Notes: generated by a model from the sequence alone, not told the origin. 64,000 bases of DNA from Acaryochloris sp. CCMEE 5410 (GCF_000238775.2 NZ_AFEJ02000001.1:2232001-2296000); one strand, 5' to 3'. Positions 18,531 through 27,594 are shown, counted from the first letter of the stretch. Numbers and translations are program-made.

Positions 18531-19222
18531 ATGGACCTGAAATTAGCACTATGTTCGACAATAGCCCCAACTTGTGGATGGTTTCTAGGTACTGCCATAA
18601 TCGGGGTTCAACCCGTCGCTATTGCACAACCTGTTTCTGACACTGCGTTAGAAAATTTTTTGGGTCAACCCTCTGGCACGATCGATGGTCTTGGGAATGG
18701 TAATGCGACTGAAGGTTCAGCCATCAAGCAAACTTTTTCGGCCTCTGCAGGGCAAACCGTCACCTTTGATTGGAATTTTTTAACCAATGAGGCCACGCCC
18801 AATACGCCATTTAATGACTTTGCTTTTGTCTCCGTATTGCCCCTCGGAGGGACATCGACTTTAGCCGATACGAACTCGCGCTTTCCACTACTGGGAAATA
18901 ATGCTCAATTTAATGATGAGACGGGGTACAACACTTTTTCTTATGAAATTCCCACCACTGGAACTTACACATTAGGGTTGGGAGTGGTTGATGTGGGAGA
19001 CCAAATTGTCAGTTCCGGTTTGCTGGTAGACAACGTCAATGTGGGATCGAATAGTAGTTTCGAAACGGGTGATTTTTCAGGGTGGGAAACCATTGGCAAT
19101 ACGAGCATCGTTGATTCCAATTTTGGCATTGACCCCACGGATGGGGATTCTCAGGCTTATCTAGCAACCGTTCCTGAACCTTCGACCATTTTGGGTTCGA
19201 TGATGGTGCTGGGTGTAGGGAC

Positions 19223-19276
19223 TGATGCTGTTGGCGAATGTACTACGAGAGATTTTTTTGTATTATCAAAACCTGA
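19223..19276 (+). repeat. left terminal inverted repeat of the IS1182-type element (54 bp)
   Basis: It is the exact reverse complement of 21021-21074. The match breaks one base inside position 19276. The repeat includes a run of seven T. Confidence 0.95.
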
Positions 19277-19361
19277 TTTCACTTTGCTATCTAAAGTACA
19301 AAAATAAGCACTGATAATTAGTTGAGTATCCAAACTAATCGTTATCAGAACTCTCAACACT

Positions 19362-21007
19362 ATGTCACTTCAACCGCATGCTCCTGGTTTTATACCTGAA
19401 GAAACTATTCGTGTTGCACATGCTGCATTCCCTAAAGGCAATGTGTTCATGGCTTTAAGAGAAGAGATAGGAACCATCTACACCGATCAAGACTTCTCAG
19501 CTTTATATCCAGCTCAAGGTCAACCTGCTATTAGTCCCTGGCGCTTAGCTCTAATCTGTGTCATGCAGTTTATGGAAGGACTGACTGATCGGAAGGCAGC
19601 AGATGCTGTCCGCAGTCGAATTGATTGGAAATATGCGCTAGGACTAGAATTAACCGATTCAGGATTTGATTTCTCGGTGCTATGTGAATTCCGTCAGCGT
19701 CTTATCCAAAGTCATACGGAACAGCATCTACTCGATCTCTTGTTGCAACGATGCCAAGAGAAAGAATGGCTCAAAGCAGGTGGTAAGCAACGAACAGACG
19801 CCACCCATGTCATCGCTCATATTCGGATGCTGAATCGACTTGAAGGTATTGGAGAAACCTTGCGAGCGGTGCTGAACGAGATCGCTGGAATTGATCCTGA
19901 TTGGTTGCAGCAATGGGTTCCACAAGATTGGTATGGCCGTTACGCATTACCAGTAGAAGAGTATCATCTGCCTAAGGGAATAGCAGCACGCCAAAAACAC
20001 GCTGAAATGATTGGCAGGGATGGGATGCAGTTGCTTGAAAAGCTTTGGGATGAAACTACTCCTATTCATCTGCGCCAGATTCAAACTGTTGAGATTATGC
20101 GTCTGACTTGGGTCCATCAATACTTCGTTGAACGCGGCAAAGTCCGGCTTCGCCCCGCGAAGGATTTACCTCCTGCAGGTCAGCGCTTCGATTCACCCTA
20201 TGACCCTGAGGCTCACTATGCCAATAAGAGAACCACTACCTGGGTTGGTTACAAGGTACATTTAACAGAATCCTGTGACGAGAATCAGATGCATCTGATT
20301 ACTAATGTCCTGACGACCCATGCTCATCTTGCTGATGTCGATCAGACTGAAAAAGTACACAAGGCACTGAAACTCAAAGACTTACTTCCAAGTGAACATA
20401 TTGTCGACTCAGCCTATGTTGATAGTGAATTGCTTGTAACAAGCCAAAGTCGATATGAAGTGACATTAATTGGCCCCACACGACCCAACTCAAGTTGGCA
20501 AGCCAAAACCCCTGAAGCATATGATTTAGACCAATTCAAGATCAATTGGAATACGCGACGAGTGACTTGTCCTCAAGGCAAAAAAGCCGAACTTGGAAAG
20601 GAGCAAAAGATGCTTGGGGCAACCGAGTGATTGTTGTCAAGTTCTCCCGGACAGACTGTCGATTGTGTCAGCATCGTGGTTTATGTACTCGTTCCCCCAC
20701 TGAAGCGAGGTCTCTGACCCTACGCACTAAAAAAAGACATCAAGCATTGCAAGAGGTTCGAAAGCAACAAAATACAGAAGAATGGCAACAGACTTATAAC
20801 AAGCGAGCGGGGATTGAAGGGACTATTTCGCAAGGAGTCAATGCCTTTGGAATGAGGCGATCTCGCTATTTAGGATTAGCTAAAACGCGCTTGCAGCATG
20901 TGCTCACAAGTACTGCGATCAATGTAAAACGCATTGTTTCATGGTTGCAGGGAACACCGCATGCTCAAACCCGGACATCGCGATTTGCAGCGTTAGCCAC
21001 TCCCTAG
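19362..21007 (+). pseudogene. IS1182 family transposase, -1 frameshifted
   Basis: The first frame (19362-20630) codes for the N-terminal DUF772-type region (SPWRLALICVMQFMEGLTDRKAAD, ALGLELTDSGFDFSVLCEFRQRL) and the DDE core, with Asp in QRTDATHV and HIVDSAYVDSELL. It then hits a stop after QKMLGATE. The second frame (from within about 20546 to 21007) carries the rest: SRTWKGAKDAWGN, a CRLCQHRGLCTRS cysteine cluster, and YNKRAGIEGTISQGVNAFGMRRSRYLG with the catalytic Glu. The two frames join at a run of six A near 20580-20585 (GGC AAA AAA GCC). A -1 slip there gives a continuous protein of about 548 residues. Whether this is mutation or programmed slippage cannot be decided from one copy. Confidence 0.88.
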
Positions 21008-21020
21008 AATTGACAAATTT

Positions 21021-21074
21021 TCAGGTTTTGATAATACAAAAAAATCTCTCGTAGTACATTCGCCAACAGCATCA
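21021..21074 (-). repeat. right terminal inverted repeat of the IS1182-type element (54 bp)
   Basis: It is the exact reverse complement of 19223-19276. The target duplication GGGAC at 21075-21079 follows and matches that at 19218-19222. Confidence 0.95.
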
Positions 21075-21202
21075 GGGACTTTACTAAAACGTACAGCTAA
21101 ACGTCAGTCTGTAAGTGTAAATGAACGGCTTGGATGATAAGGGTATTTGCTCACTCTTTCCGTTTTTGACGTTCCTCCTGACTGCATGGCAAACAATGCA
21201 AG

Positions 21203-21230
21203 AAAAGGGTAGACCCGACTCGATCTACCC
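21203..21230 (-). terminator. Rho-independent terminator of the RGPNGA-repeat gene
   Basis: Read on the minus strand, a 7-bp stem (GGGTAGA and TCTACCC, 10-base loop) is followed by TTTTCTT. It lies about 40 bp after the stop of the repeat protein gene. Confidence 0.75.
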
Positions 21231-21268
21231 CGTGCTCCTACTCAGTGAGAAACTTATTTATTAGCGGC

Positions 21269-21586
21269 TTAGTTAGCGATAAAAGCTGCACCGTTGGGGC
21301 CGCGTGTGATGATATTGCCTGTGGGGGTGGCAGCACTACGGTTGGTGGCTTCAGTTTTGGTAATATGGGGTGCACCGTTGGGACCTCGGTTGACAACGGA
21401 GAGGGCGTCATGGGGCTCAGTTTTAGGCTGTTGTTGAGCATCCAAGGGGACTTTCTTGACGATAGAGGCTGCACCATTGGGGCCTCGGGTCACGGTTTGG
21501 GTTTCTGCAACAGCGTTTGTGCTAAGGCCGAGGGTGATGAGGGCGGCGGCGGCGATGGTGTTGCGGGCGATTTGAGTAATGTTCAT
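21269..21586 (-). CDS. small exported protein with three RGPNGA repeats
   Basis: The 105-residue product begins with a signal peptide (MNITQIARNTIAAAALITLG, cleavage likely after AVA at residue 27). The mature part of about 78 residues contains three copies of the unit TRGPNGAxxI, with RGPNGA at residues 34-39, 67-72 and 95-100, separated by 33 and 28 residues. The linkers are Lys, Glu and Thr rich. I do not know a function for this repeat. The start at ATG 21584-21586 is chosen because it begins the signal peptide; the open frame upstream of it lacks sense. A terminator follows the gene. Confidence 0.78.
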   Translation of the reverse strand: MNITQIARNTIAAAALITLGLSTNAVAETQTVTRGPNGAASIVKKVPLDAQQQPKTEPHDALSVVNRGPNGAPHITKTEATNRSAATPTGNIITRGPNGAAFIAN

Positions 21587-21794
21587 AAGGTCTTGCTCCA
21601 ACTTCAATGTCTTTAATGTACGAGGGTTAACTGAGGCCCAAGTTAGGGAAATCTGTGCAAAATCATCCACTTTGCTGAAATGTTCAGAAGAGTTCCCTGA
21701 GAAAACTGAGAGGATTTTTGGAGGCAGTCGGGAGGTGTTTCTGAATCCTTTATCGGAGTAAGCTACGGATACAGAAGTCCATCGATGTCATCAC

Positions 21795-22529
21795 ATGCTT
21801 TGGGAACAACTAACGGCTAATCCTCTGATTCAGGATAGTGTCGTGATGGTGATCACCTTGATGCTAGCCCTGAGCTGGTTGCGGATCATGGATGCTCTAG
21901 CAGCTAATGGGATGTTGGAGCAAAAACTGAGCCGCAAGATCATCCATATGGGAACAGGTCCCCTATTTGTATTGTGCTGGCCCTTTTTTAGTCCCCAGCC
22001 CACTGCTCGCTACTTTGCTGCTTTGGTTCCTTTGGCGATTACCCTCCAATTTATTGCCATTGGCGTGGGCTGGATTCAAGACCCCGATGCCGTTCAGGCC
22101 ATGACTCGAACAGGCAACCCTAAAGAGATTCTCAAAGGGCCACTGTTTTATGGCCTGGTATTTGTTGCTTGCACCATTGGATTTTGGCGAACCTCGCCTG
22201 TAGGGATGTTGGCTTTAATGATGATGTGTGGGGGGGATGGCTTGGCGGATATTGTGGGCCGACGGTTGGGGGTTCACAAACTGCCCTTTAGCCCTGAGAA
22301 AAGCTGGGCCGGTTCTGCCGCCATGTTTGCAGGGAGCTTTTTGTTTGCCTTTAGTTTTTTGAGTTTGTTTAATCGCCTGAATTACTTTCAACCCCCGTTG
22401 GCTGGCACCATCGGGATTGTGGCTGCGATCGCACTGATTGCGACCCTCGTTGAAGCATTACCCTTTCGAGATATTGATAATCTCACTTTGACAGGGGTGG
22501 CCGTAGCCCTAGGTCTTTGGTGGTTTTAA
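21795..22529 (+). CDS. phytol kinase (VTE5-like, CTP-dependent polyprenol kinase family)
   Basis: The 244-residue membrane protein has about seven helices. It carries the kinase family motifs LSRKIIHMGTGPLF near residue 48, CGGDGLADIVGRRLGVHKLPFSPEKSWAGS near residue 145 and LVEALPFRDIDNLTL near 225. The family phosphorylates phytol released from chlorophyll, using CTP, and feeds phytyl phosphate to tocopherol and chlorophyll synthesis in the thylakoid or envelope membrane. Dolichol kinase is the other branch, but the cyanobacterial context and sequence favour phytol. The gene is convergent with thiO and the two overlap by 4 bp at the stops. Confidence 0.88.
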   Translation: MLWEQLTANPLIQDSVVMVITLMLALSWLRIMDALAANGMLEQKLSRKIIHMGTGPLFVLCWPFFSPQPTARYFAALVPLAITLQFIAIGVGWIQDPDAVQAMTRTGNPKEILKGPLFYGLVFVACTIGFWRTSPVGMLALMMMCGGDGLADIVGRRLGVHKLPFSPEKSWAGSAAMFAGSFLFAFSFLSLFNRLNYFQPPLAGTIGIVAAIALIATLVEALPFRDIDNLTLTGVAVALGLWWF

Positions 22530-23623
22530 TGGGCTAAGGCCAGACGCTCTGCTGAGAGAGCAGAAGGGGCAAACCGCTGCCAACTAAAGTGGGTCAGACA
22601 CGGATCGGCTTGTCCCGTCATAATCAGGTCTGTCATCAGACGAGCCGTGATAGGTGTTAGCAGGATGCCATTCCGGTAATGTCCCGTTGCCAAAATCAGA
22701 TTGTCGTAAGGACTATGACCCAATATGGGCAATTCATCGGGAGTTGCGGGTCGAAACCCCCACCAACAGCCTTCTAAGGGATAGTCTGCTAAGGGCGGAT
22801 AGAGACGAATCGCCTTTGCGAGTAGGGATTGGATGCCACCTGGCGTATTGTAGGAAGCAAACCCCACATCTTCACTCGTGGCACCGACGACGATGCGACC
22901 CTTTTGGCGAGGGACAATATAGGTGCCTGGCCCAAACAGAACTTTGTTTAAGATTTGTCTGGGGGGCTGTACCGCAAATAACTGACCCTTGCGAGGGGTC
23001 ACGGGAATGGGCAATAGGTCCTGGGACCAAGACCCCGTTGCCAAAAGATAGGTTGGAGCTTGCCAAGTTCCGACGGTGGTTTGCACCTGTTGGATTTGGT
23101 GATCTTTTGTCTCAAATCCTATGACATTGACCCCTTCTTCTAGGGTGACCCCGAGCTGGCGAGCGGCTTGTAGTAATACTTGGGCCAATTGCTGATTGTT
23201 GACCTGGGCATCTTGGGGAAACCACCAACCTCCCACTATCTCTGGACTAAGGTCGGGTTGATACTGGCGTATCGTGGTGAGATCGCACCATTCTGCATCT
23301 CCGGTAAATCGCGGCGGCGAATCCGCAAAGGTTGGGGCGAGAATCCCACAGGGCCAATATCCCGTTTTTAACCCGGTCAGGTCCGTCAGTTGGCTCGTCC
23401 AGTCTGGGTAGAGGTCCCGACTCCGCAGACAAAGATCCAGCATGGGACCCGGTTCTAATCCCTCAGCTTGGGGAGCCAGCATTCCTGCCGCCGCATGGAG
23501 GGCCGCCTCTTGGAAATTTCGGCTAAGGACCGTGACTTTAGCCCCTTGGCGCGTCAGTTCGATGGCAGTGGCTAAGCCCATCGCGCCACCGCCAATCACT
23601 AAAACATCAGAACTGGAATTCAT
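22526..23623 (-). CDS. thiO: glycine oxidase (thiamine biosynthesis)
   Basis: The 365-residue FAD enzyme oxidises glycine to the imine (iminoacetate) that goes into the thiazole ring of thiamine. It has the FAD-binding start VLVIGGGAMGLATAIELTRQGAKVTVL, then HAAAGMLAPQAE, which is typical of ThiO. The domain of unknown DAO type has PVTPRKGQLFAV and VGATSEDVGF, and the C-terminal end has LILATGHYRNGILLTPITARLMTDLI. The length is that of the standalone form, without a fused ThiG. It stands alone on its strand; the next gene, tsaC, is divergent and 100 bp away. Confidence 0.9.
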   Translation of the reverse strand: MNSSSDVLVIGGGAMGLATAIELTRQGAKVTVLSRNFQEAALHAAAGMLAPQAEGLEPGPMLDLCLRSRDLYPDWTSQLTDLTGLKTGYWPCGILAPTFADSPPRFTGDAEWCDLTTIRQYQPDLSPEIVGGWWFPQDAQVNNQQLAQVLLQAARQLGVTLEEGVNVIGFETKDHQIQQVQTTVGTWQAPTYLLATGSWSQDLLPIPVTPRKGQLFAVQPPRQILNKVLFGPGTYIVPRQKGRIVVGATSEDVGFASYNTPGGIQSLLAKAIRLYPPLADYPLEGCWWGFRPATPDELPILGHSPYDNLILATGHYRNGILLTPITARLMTDLIMTGQADPCLTHFSWQRFAPSALSAERLALAH

Positions 23624-23723
23624 TTATTGCTGAGGTGGGGGGTGAGAAGATATTCTAGCGGTCTAACTGTACAGAAACAGACGACTAAACTTCCCCCAAA
23701 TCCCATTCTAATCTGCGTTTGGC

Positions 23724-24308
23724 ATGACTCAACTTCCAATTGCTGCCTTTATTGCTGCGGCCCGTTCCGGTCGGCTGGTGAGTTTCCCCACGGATACGGT
23801 TCCGGCTTTGGCCGCTCGTCCCGACCAAGCTTCGCAAATCTTTGCAGCTAAGCAACGACAGCCGGATAAACCGCTGATTTTGATGGGCGCTTCTTCAGAA
23901 GCACTGTGGCCTTATGTACGTGGGGATGAGAAGGGGCTGAACCAGTGGCAACAGATGGCGGCTGACTATTGGCCGGGGGCGTTGACCTTGGTGTTACCGG
24001 CTTGCGATCGCGTCCCTCCAGCCATGAATCCCCTCAATCCCGACAGTATTGGGATTCGAGTGCCCAATTCCAAGGTGGCGCAAATGATTTTGCAGCAAAC
24101 TGGACCTTTAGCCACCACCAGTATCAATCACTCTGGGCAACCTGCTTTAACCACTGTTAAGGATATCAATCAACACTTCCCTGATGTGTTTACTCCTCTA
24201 GCTAGTCTATGGCCTGAACCTCAATCGTCTGAGCCACTGCCTTCTACCGTCATTAAATGGAATGGGCAAGGCTGGGATGTTTTGCGTCAGGGGGCAATCC
24301 AGATTTAG
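23724..24308 (+). CDS. tsaC: threonylcarbamoyl-AMP synthase (Sua5/YciO/YrdC family)
   Basis: The 194-residue protein belongs to the YrdC fold. It has SFPTDTVPALAARPD near residue 22, KQRQPDKPLILM near 48, YWPGALTLVLPA near 88, and IGIRVPNSKVAQMIL followed by GPLATTSINHSGQPALT near 113-140. The enzyme makes threonylcarbamoyl-AMP from Thr, bicarbonate and ATP for the t6A modification of tRNAs. Its size matches the short TsaC form without the Sua5 extension. YciO paralogues share the fold, so the activity is probable but not certain. It is divergent from thiO. Confidence 0.85.
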   Translation: MTQLPIAAFIAAARSGRLVSFPTDTVPALAARPDQASQIFAAKQRQPDKPLILMGASSEALWPYVRGDEKGLNQWQQMAADYWPGALTLVLPACDRVPPAMNPLNPDSIGIRVPNSKVAQMILQQTGPLATTSINHSGQPALTTVKDINQHFPDVFTPLASLWPEPQSSEPLPSTVIKWNGQGWDVLRQGAIQI

Positions 24309-24563
24309 GTCCAATATGTTTAGACTGGTTCAGGTCTCATACGGAACGCTTAAGCATAGCTTTCCCATTCATTCTTTTGCCTTGTTTGACCTTTACTCAA
24401 TTCATGCAACAAAGCCGTTCAATAGCTATCTTGCCTCCAAGAAATCACACTATTGAACCATGCGAGTATTTATCTTTTTAAATGACAGTATTCGAAACTA
24501 AGTCCTTTCTGAAGACCTACCGCGACATAAAGCAATTGCCACAAAGATCATTAATGAAAGAGA

Positions 24564-25733
24564 TTAAACCAAAGGTTCTTGTTGGGTGGCACAGTGAATA
24601 CTTCCTCCACCGCTTGCAATACCATCAATCGACAGCTGCTCAATCTGCCGATGGGGAAACACAGTCGCCAACTTTTTCCTCGCTGCATCATCGGCTTTAG
24701 AATCGCCAAATTTCTGCATAATGACAGCACCATTGCATAAGTAATAGCCCACATAACCAGCGGCGAAATCCTTCGTTCCAAATTTAGTATTGATCTTCAA
24801 GGGTGTTTCGAGAACAATCAGCTCTAAAGGTCTCCCCATAGCATCTGTGGCTCTTTTTAAGGCCTCTATGTTCTTCTGAGTCACTGGATAATCAGAAGAA
24901 GATTGATCGGCCTCTCGACTGACTATCACAACTCCTGGTTTCGCAAATCGAGCATAAAAGTCGGTATGGCCATCTGTAATATCTTTCCCCTTGATGCCCT
25001 CTAGCCAGATAATCTTTTTAAGGCCCAACAGTTGTTTGAGTTCAACTTCAACCTCATTTTTATTTCGACCTGGATTTCGATTGTCATTAAGGATGCAGCT
25101 TTCCGTCATAATGGCAGTGCCTTGTCCATCCAGTTCAAAGCAACCCCCTTCTAAAACGAGGCTAGATTTTATAGTCGTTACTCCTGCTTGCTGCGCCACA
25201 AAATGAGCGACTTTAGCATCATATTGGTAAGCCTGATCTTCTCCCCAACCGTTGAAATTGAAATTAATGGCTGCTTTGTTCCCATTTTCATCAATGACAA
25301 ATGAAGGACCTGTATCCCTTATCCACAAGTCGTTGATCGTGAATTCAATCAATTGAATAGGGAAAGGATGAGACTCTAACCCACCTAAAAGTTCTACGGC
25401 TAGTTCGTAATCCTGTTGTCGGACCAGCATAGAGATAGCTTCATAGTTGGCAATCGTTTTGGCAATTTCAGCCAAATTACGTTGCACTTCCAAAACCTGC
25501 CGTTGCCTCCAAATTTCGTCGCTGGCGATAAAAGCCATCCAAGTTTGCTTGTGAGGCTCTCCTTCATCGGGCATATACAACTTCTTACTGTTGACTCCTG
25601 TAGTCAAATCCGCACTACAGACGGATATAAGCGTACCTAAGCTAGCCAAAATGCTCGACTTAATTAAGCCTCTTCTCGATAGCACTCGGCTGCTCCCATC
25701 ATCTTCCTCAATTTTATTAAGAATATCGCTCAA
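24564..25733 (-). CDS. agmatine deiminase family protein with a twin-arginine signal
   Basis: The 389-residue protein belongs to the PAD_porph family, which hydrolyses agmatine to N-carbamoylputrescine and ammonia. Motifs include the start MPDEGEPHKQTWMAF, DLWIRDTGPSFV near residue 135, INFNFNGWG, the LVLEGGCFELDG block, DGHTDFYARF with the catalytic His, and GGGSIHCATQQEP with the nucleophile Cys381. A Tat-like signal (LSRRGLIKSSILASLGTL, residues 18-35) comes before the enzyme, so it is probably exported to the periplasm or anchored. That is unusual for this family, which is normally cytoplasmic. The gene is alone, with AT-rich flanks. Peptidyl-arginine deiminase is a less likely reading. 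Confidence 0.88.
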   Translation of the reverse strand: MSDILNKIEEDDGSSRVLSRRGLIKSSILASLGTLISVCSADLTTGVNSKKLYMPDEGEPHKQTWMAFIASDEIWRQRQVLEVQRNLAEIAKTIANYEAISMLVRQQDYELAVELLGGLESHPFPIQLIEFTINDLWIRDTGPSFVIDENGNKAAINFNFNGWGEDQAYQYDAKVAHFVAQQAGVTTIKSSLVLEGGCFELDGQGTAIMTESCILNDNRNPGRNKNEVEVELKQLLGLKKIIWLEGIKGKDITDGHTDFYARFAKPGVVIVSREADQSSSDYPVTQKNIEALKRATDAMGRPLELIVLETPLKINTKFGTKDFAAGYVGYYLCNGAVIMQKFGDSKADDAARKKLATVFPHRQIEQLSIDGIASGGGSIHCATQQEPLV

Positions 25734-25991
25734 TATCTATTAAAATTTGGCCATTTTTTTGTCTTTACTTAAACCAGCACATGAGTATTATACTCGCACA
25801 ATTTAAGTGCAATACTCAGCTAAAAAATTATATAAAAAATTGAATATTTATCTGCGATTGCTTTCTCACTTCCCGAACTGGGAATTCTGTAAACACGACA
25901 ACAACGTTCTGATCTGTGAACCAGAATTTATAGAGTGTTATCGCCTTTATCTAACCTACCCAACCGGAACCGACTTAGGAGTTCAATTAAG

Positions 25992-26315
25992 ATGAGCTAT
26001 GTAGTTTTTCAGCCTGCTGACATGATAGACGGTATCAGTACCAGCGAATTACGTACTGAAGTTAACGATGCCTTAGCTGATGGCGTGAAAACAATTCTGA
26101 TAGATCTTAAAGATGTCACTTTTATGAATAGTTCTGCCATTGGTGCTTTGGTTGCTACGCTTAAATCAGTGCGAGGAGAAGGTGGCACCTTGGCATTGTG
26201 TTCACTGAGTGATCAGGTGCATCTCATCTTTGAATTAACTAAAATGGACCGTATTTTTGACATTTATGGAGATTGTCGAGAATTTATGCAGAAAAATAGT
26301 ATTTCTGCCAGCTAA
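25992..26315 (+). CDS. STAS-domain protein (anti-sigma-factor antagonist type)
   Basis: The 107-residue protein is a single STAS domain. The strand-helix order is clear, with ILIDLKDVTFMNSSAIGALVATLKSVRGEGGTLALC at its centre. Ser47 and Ser48 occupy the place of the regulatory phosphoserine of SpoIIAA-type proteins, although the preceding residue is Asn instead of Asp. Such proteins bind or release anti-sigma kinases (partner-switching). No kinase or phosphatase gene is next to it, so the partner is elsewhere. The ATG at 25992 is preferred over the longer open frame because of AGGAG about 14 bases upstream and because it begins the domain. Confidence 0.86.
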   Translation: MSYVVFQPADMIDGISTSELRTEVNDALADGVKTILIDLKDVTFMNSSAIGALVATLKSVRGEGGTLALCSLSDQVHLIFELTKMDRIFDIYGDCREFMQKNSISAS

Positions 26316-26412
26316 TCACGTCTAAACATGATGAATTTCAGCCTCAATATATAAGGTTTCAAAAACTTACTTAAAAAAACCTAACAAGAGGGAATTCGTT
26401 GATCATCCCAGG

Positions 26413-26961
26413 GTGAAGTTGGGTATCCAAATAGAGAACGCACAGATTTCCCAATACACAATGAACCCCAATACCCTAGCAGTCTGGAAAAACGTTGAGA
26501 CTATCCTCAATGTTCGTTTTAGGCATAATATGATGGATCTTCTCTTGGATATGGCACGAAATCCAGCTATAGATCCCAAAAAGATTGCTGCTTGGATGCT
26601 GACGACCTCCACTTGCATCTGTAACGCCATTTTTGGGAAAGAGGATCCATTCCCTTTACTCTATTTCTACATTCGGGCGTTGGATAATCACTATCCTGAG
26701 CTTTTGAAACAGGTTGCCCAGGTTTATGCAAATCATGAATTGAGCGAATCCATTCCCGTTATTTCAGATCGGGATGAATTCCTTGGGATTCTCTGGGCTG
26801 CGGGCTGTACTTTTACCAACGGCGAACTGATATTAAGTGGTGAAGACATTGATATCACACCTAAAGGATTAAAGCGGTTTCGCTCAATTTGGAGTGCACC
26901 AATAGGTCTATCCGACAGTACCTATTCACAAGTAAATTTTCAAGAAAAAATGGACGCTTAA
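26413..26961 (+). CDS. protein of unknown function downstream of the STAS gene
   Basis: I do not recognise this protein of 182 residues (or 166 if translation starts at the ATG at 26461). It is mostly alpha-helical with a central hydrophobic stretch (IAAWMLTTSTCICNAIFG) and aromatic segments (FPLLYFYIRALDNHYPELL). There is no signal peptide or clear domain. The GTG start at 26413 has GAGGGAA about 20 bases upstream, so the start is uncertain. It follows the STAS gene by about 100 bp on the same strand and may be cotranscribed with it. A terminator-like hairpin lies 54 bp after the stop. Confidence 0.6.
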   Translation: MKLGIQIENAQISQYTMNPNTLAVWKNVETILNVRFRHNMMDLLLDMARNPAIDPKKIAAWMLTTSTCICNAIFGKEDPFPLLYFYIRALDNHYPELLKQVAQVYANHELSESIPVISDRDEFLGILWAAGCTFTNGELILSGEDIDITPKGLKRFRSIWSAPIGLSDSTYSQVNFQEKMDA

Positions 26962-27015
26962 ACTTCTCATCAATACTTACGCTTGACGAAAGCCACAATA
27001 AAAATTCTTATAAAG

Positions 27016-27039
27016 AAATCTTCTTAATTAAGATTTTTT
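27016..27039 (+). terminator. Rho-independent terminator after the STAS-linked gene
   Basis: Arms AAATCTT and AAGATTT (loop CTTAATT) are followed by three more T, which continue the T run. It lies 54 bp after the stop of the unknown gene. Confidence 0.6.
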
Positions 27040-27107
27040 GCATAGCAAGAAACCAATATCCAAATCTGGACTCGGATCAATAAAAAATCTACTTTTAGAA
27101 AGGCTTT

Positions 27108-27127
27108 CAGTATTTATACTGATTTTT
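27108..27127 (+). terminator. hairpin with T run, possible second terminator
   Basis: Arms CAGTAT and ATACTG with a 2-base loop are followed by ATTTTT. The 2-base loop makes it weak as an RNA hairpin. It lies between two genes on the same strand. Confidence 0.4.
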
Positions 27128-27237
27128 CTCTCGAAGATATTGATTAGGCTAGATACAATTGTGTGGCCCTTGCGAAAACAATAATTCGATTTTATTGCGA
27201 CTATTCTCATTTAGAACCATACAGGGGAGACCTGGCC

Positions 27238-27594
27238 ATGACAGCTGATGACATAGTCAACTACTATTTGCAAAATGCTCAGTCGACCTTAGCGACACCT
27301 CAGTCACCCTCTATTTGCACAGGGACTATTGAGTCTTGGATTTGTGTTGAGGTGGGGAGAAAAATTGTCATCCATGGGGAAATTCACAATCATCCCAAAC
27401 ATGCGGAAGGAAAGAAGTTAAAGACTTCGCCTATCAAACACTACCTCGCTAAAGATGGTCGGGTATATGTGACGACCAAAAACTCTATGTATGAGCTAGG
27501 TATGCCCCATCCAGATTTCACTGGGGATGTAGAACTGTTGGTCGGTAACCTGGACACTCAGAAATGGGAAAAACTCACTTATTGGGAAGATTGA
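27238..27594 (+). CDS. protein of unknown function, 118 residues
   Basis: The ATG at 27238 has the ribosome site GGGGAG about 9 bases upstream, which decides it against a longer GTG frame. The protein starts MTADDIVNYYLQNAQ, then a beta-rich part (GTIESWICVEVGRKIVIHGEIHNHPKHAEGKK, interrupted here only for description of its fold) and ends WEKLTYWED. I do not recognise a family. It has no signal peptide or membrane helix. It is convergent with the secreted protein gene on the minus strand and separate from the STAS pair by two hairpins. Confidence 0.65.
   Translation: MTADDIVNYYLQNAQSTLATPQSPSICTGTIESWICVEVGRKIVIHGEIHNHPKHAEGKKLKTSPIKHYLAKDGRVYVTTKNSMYELGMPHPDFTGDVELLVGNLDTQKWEKLTYWED

Larger units (their letters stand above)
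19223..21074 (+). mobile_element. IS1182-type insertion sequence, 1852 bp
   Basis: The element is bounded by two identical 54-bp inverted repeats (outer end TGATGCTGTTGGCG) and flanked on both sides by the 5-bp target duplication GGGAC. It carries one transposase gene, broken by a -1 frameshift. The perfect repeats and intact duplication mean a recent insertion. The family comes from the transposase type, recognised from memory. Confidence 0.92.
18531..21137 (+). pseudogene. PEP-CTERM protein gene split by an insertion sequence
   Basis: The 5' part codes for a signal peptide (ending about VAIAQP), a beta-rich body that looks like a carbohydrate-binding or choice-of-anchor domain (FDWNFLTNEATPNTPFNDFAFVSVLP), and the sorting signal VPEPSTILGSMMVLGVG. 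The element at 19223-21074 cuts the gene inside the C-terminal helix. The remaining 3' end, after one copy of the duplicated GGGAC, codes for TLLKRTAKRQSVSVNERLG and a stop. Rejoining the two sides gives 249 residues with the expected PEP motif, hydrophobic helix and basic tail. The interrupted form reads into the element and ends at 19307 after 28 foreign residues, so it has lost the basic tail and probably cannot be processed by exosortase. Confidence 0.88.

Noticed and set aside
24309-24563. Possible short genes after tsaC
   Set aside because: The frames have no ribosome sites and overlap out of phase with tsaC; nothing stands out.
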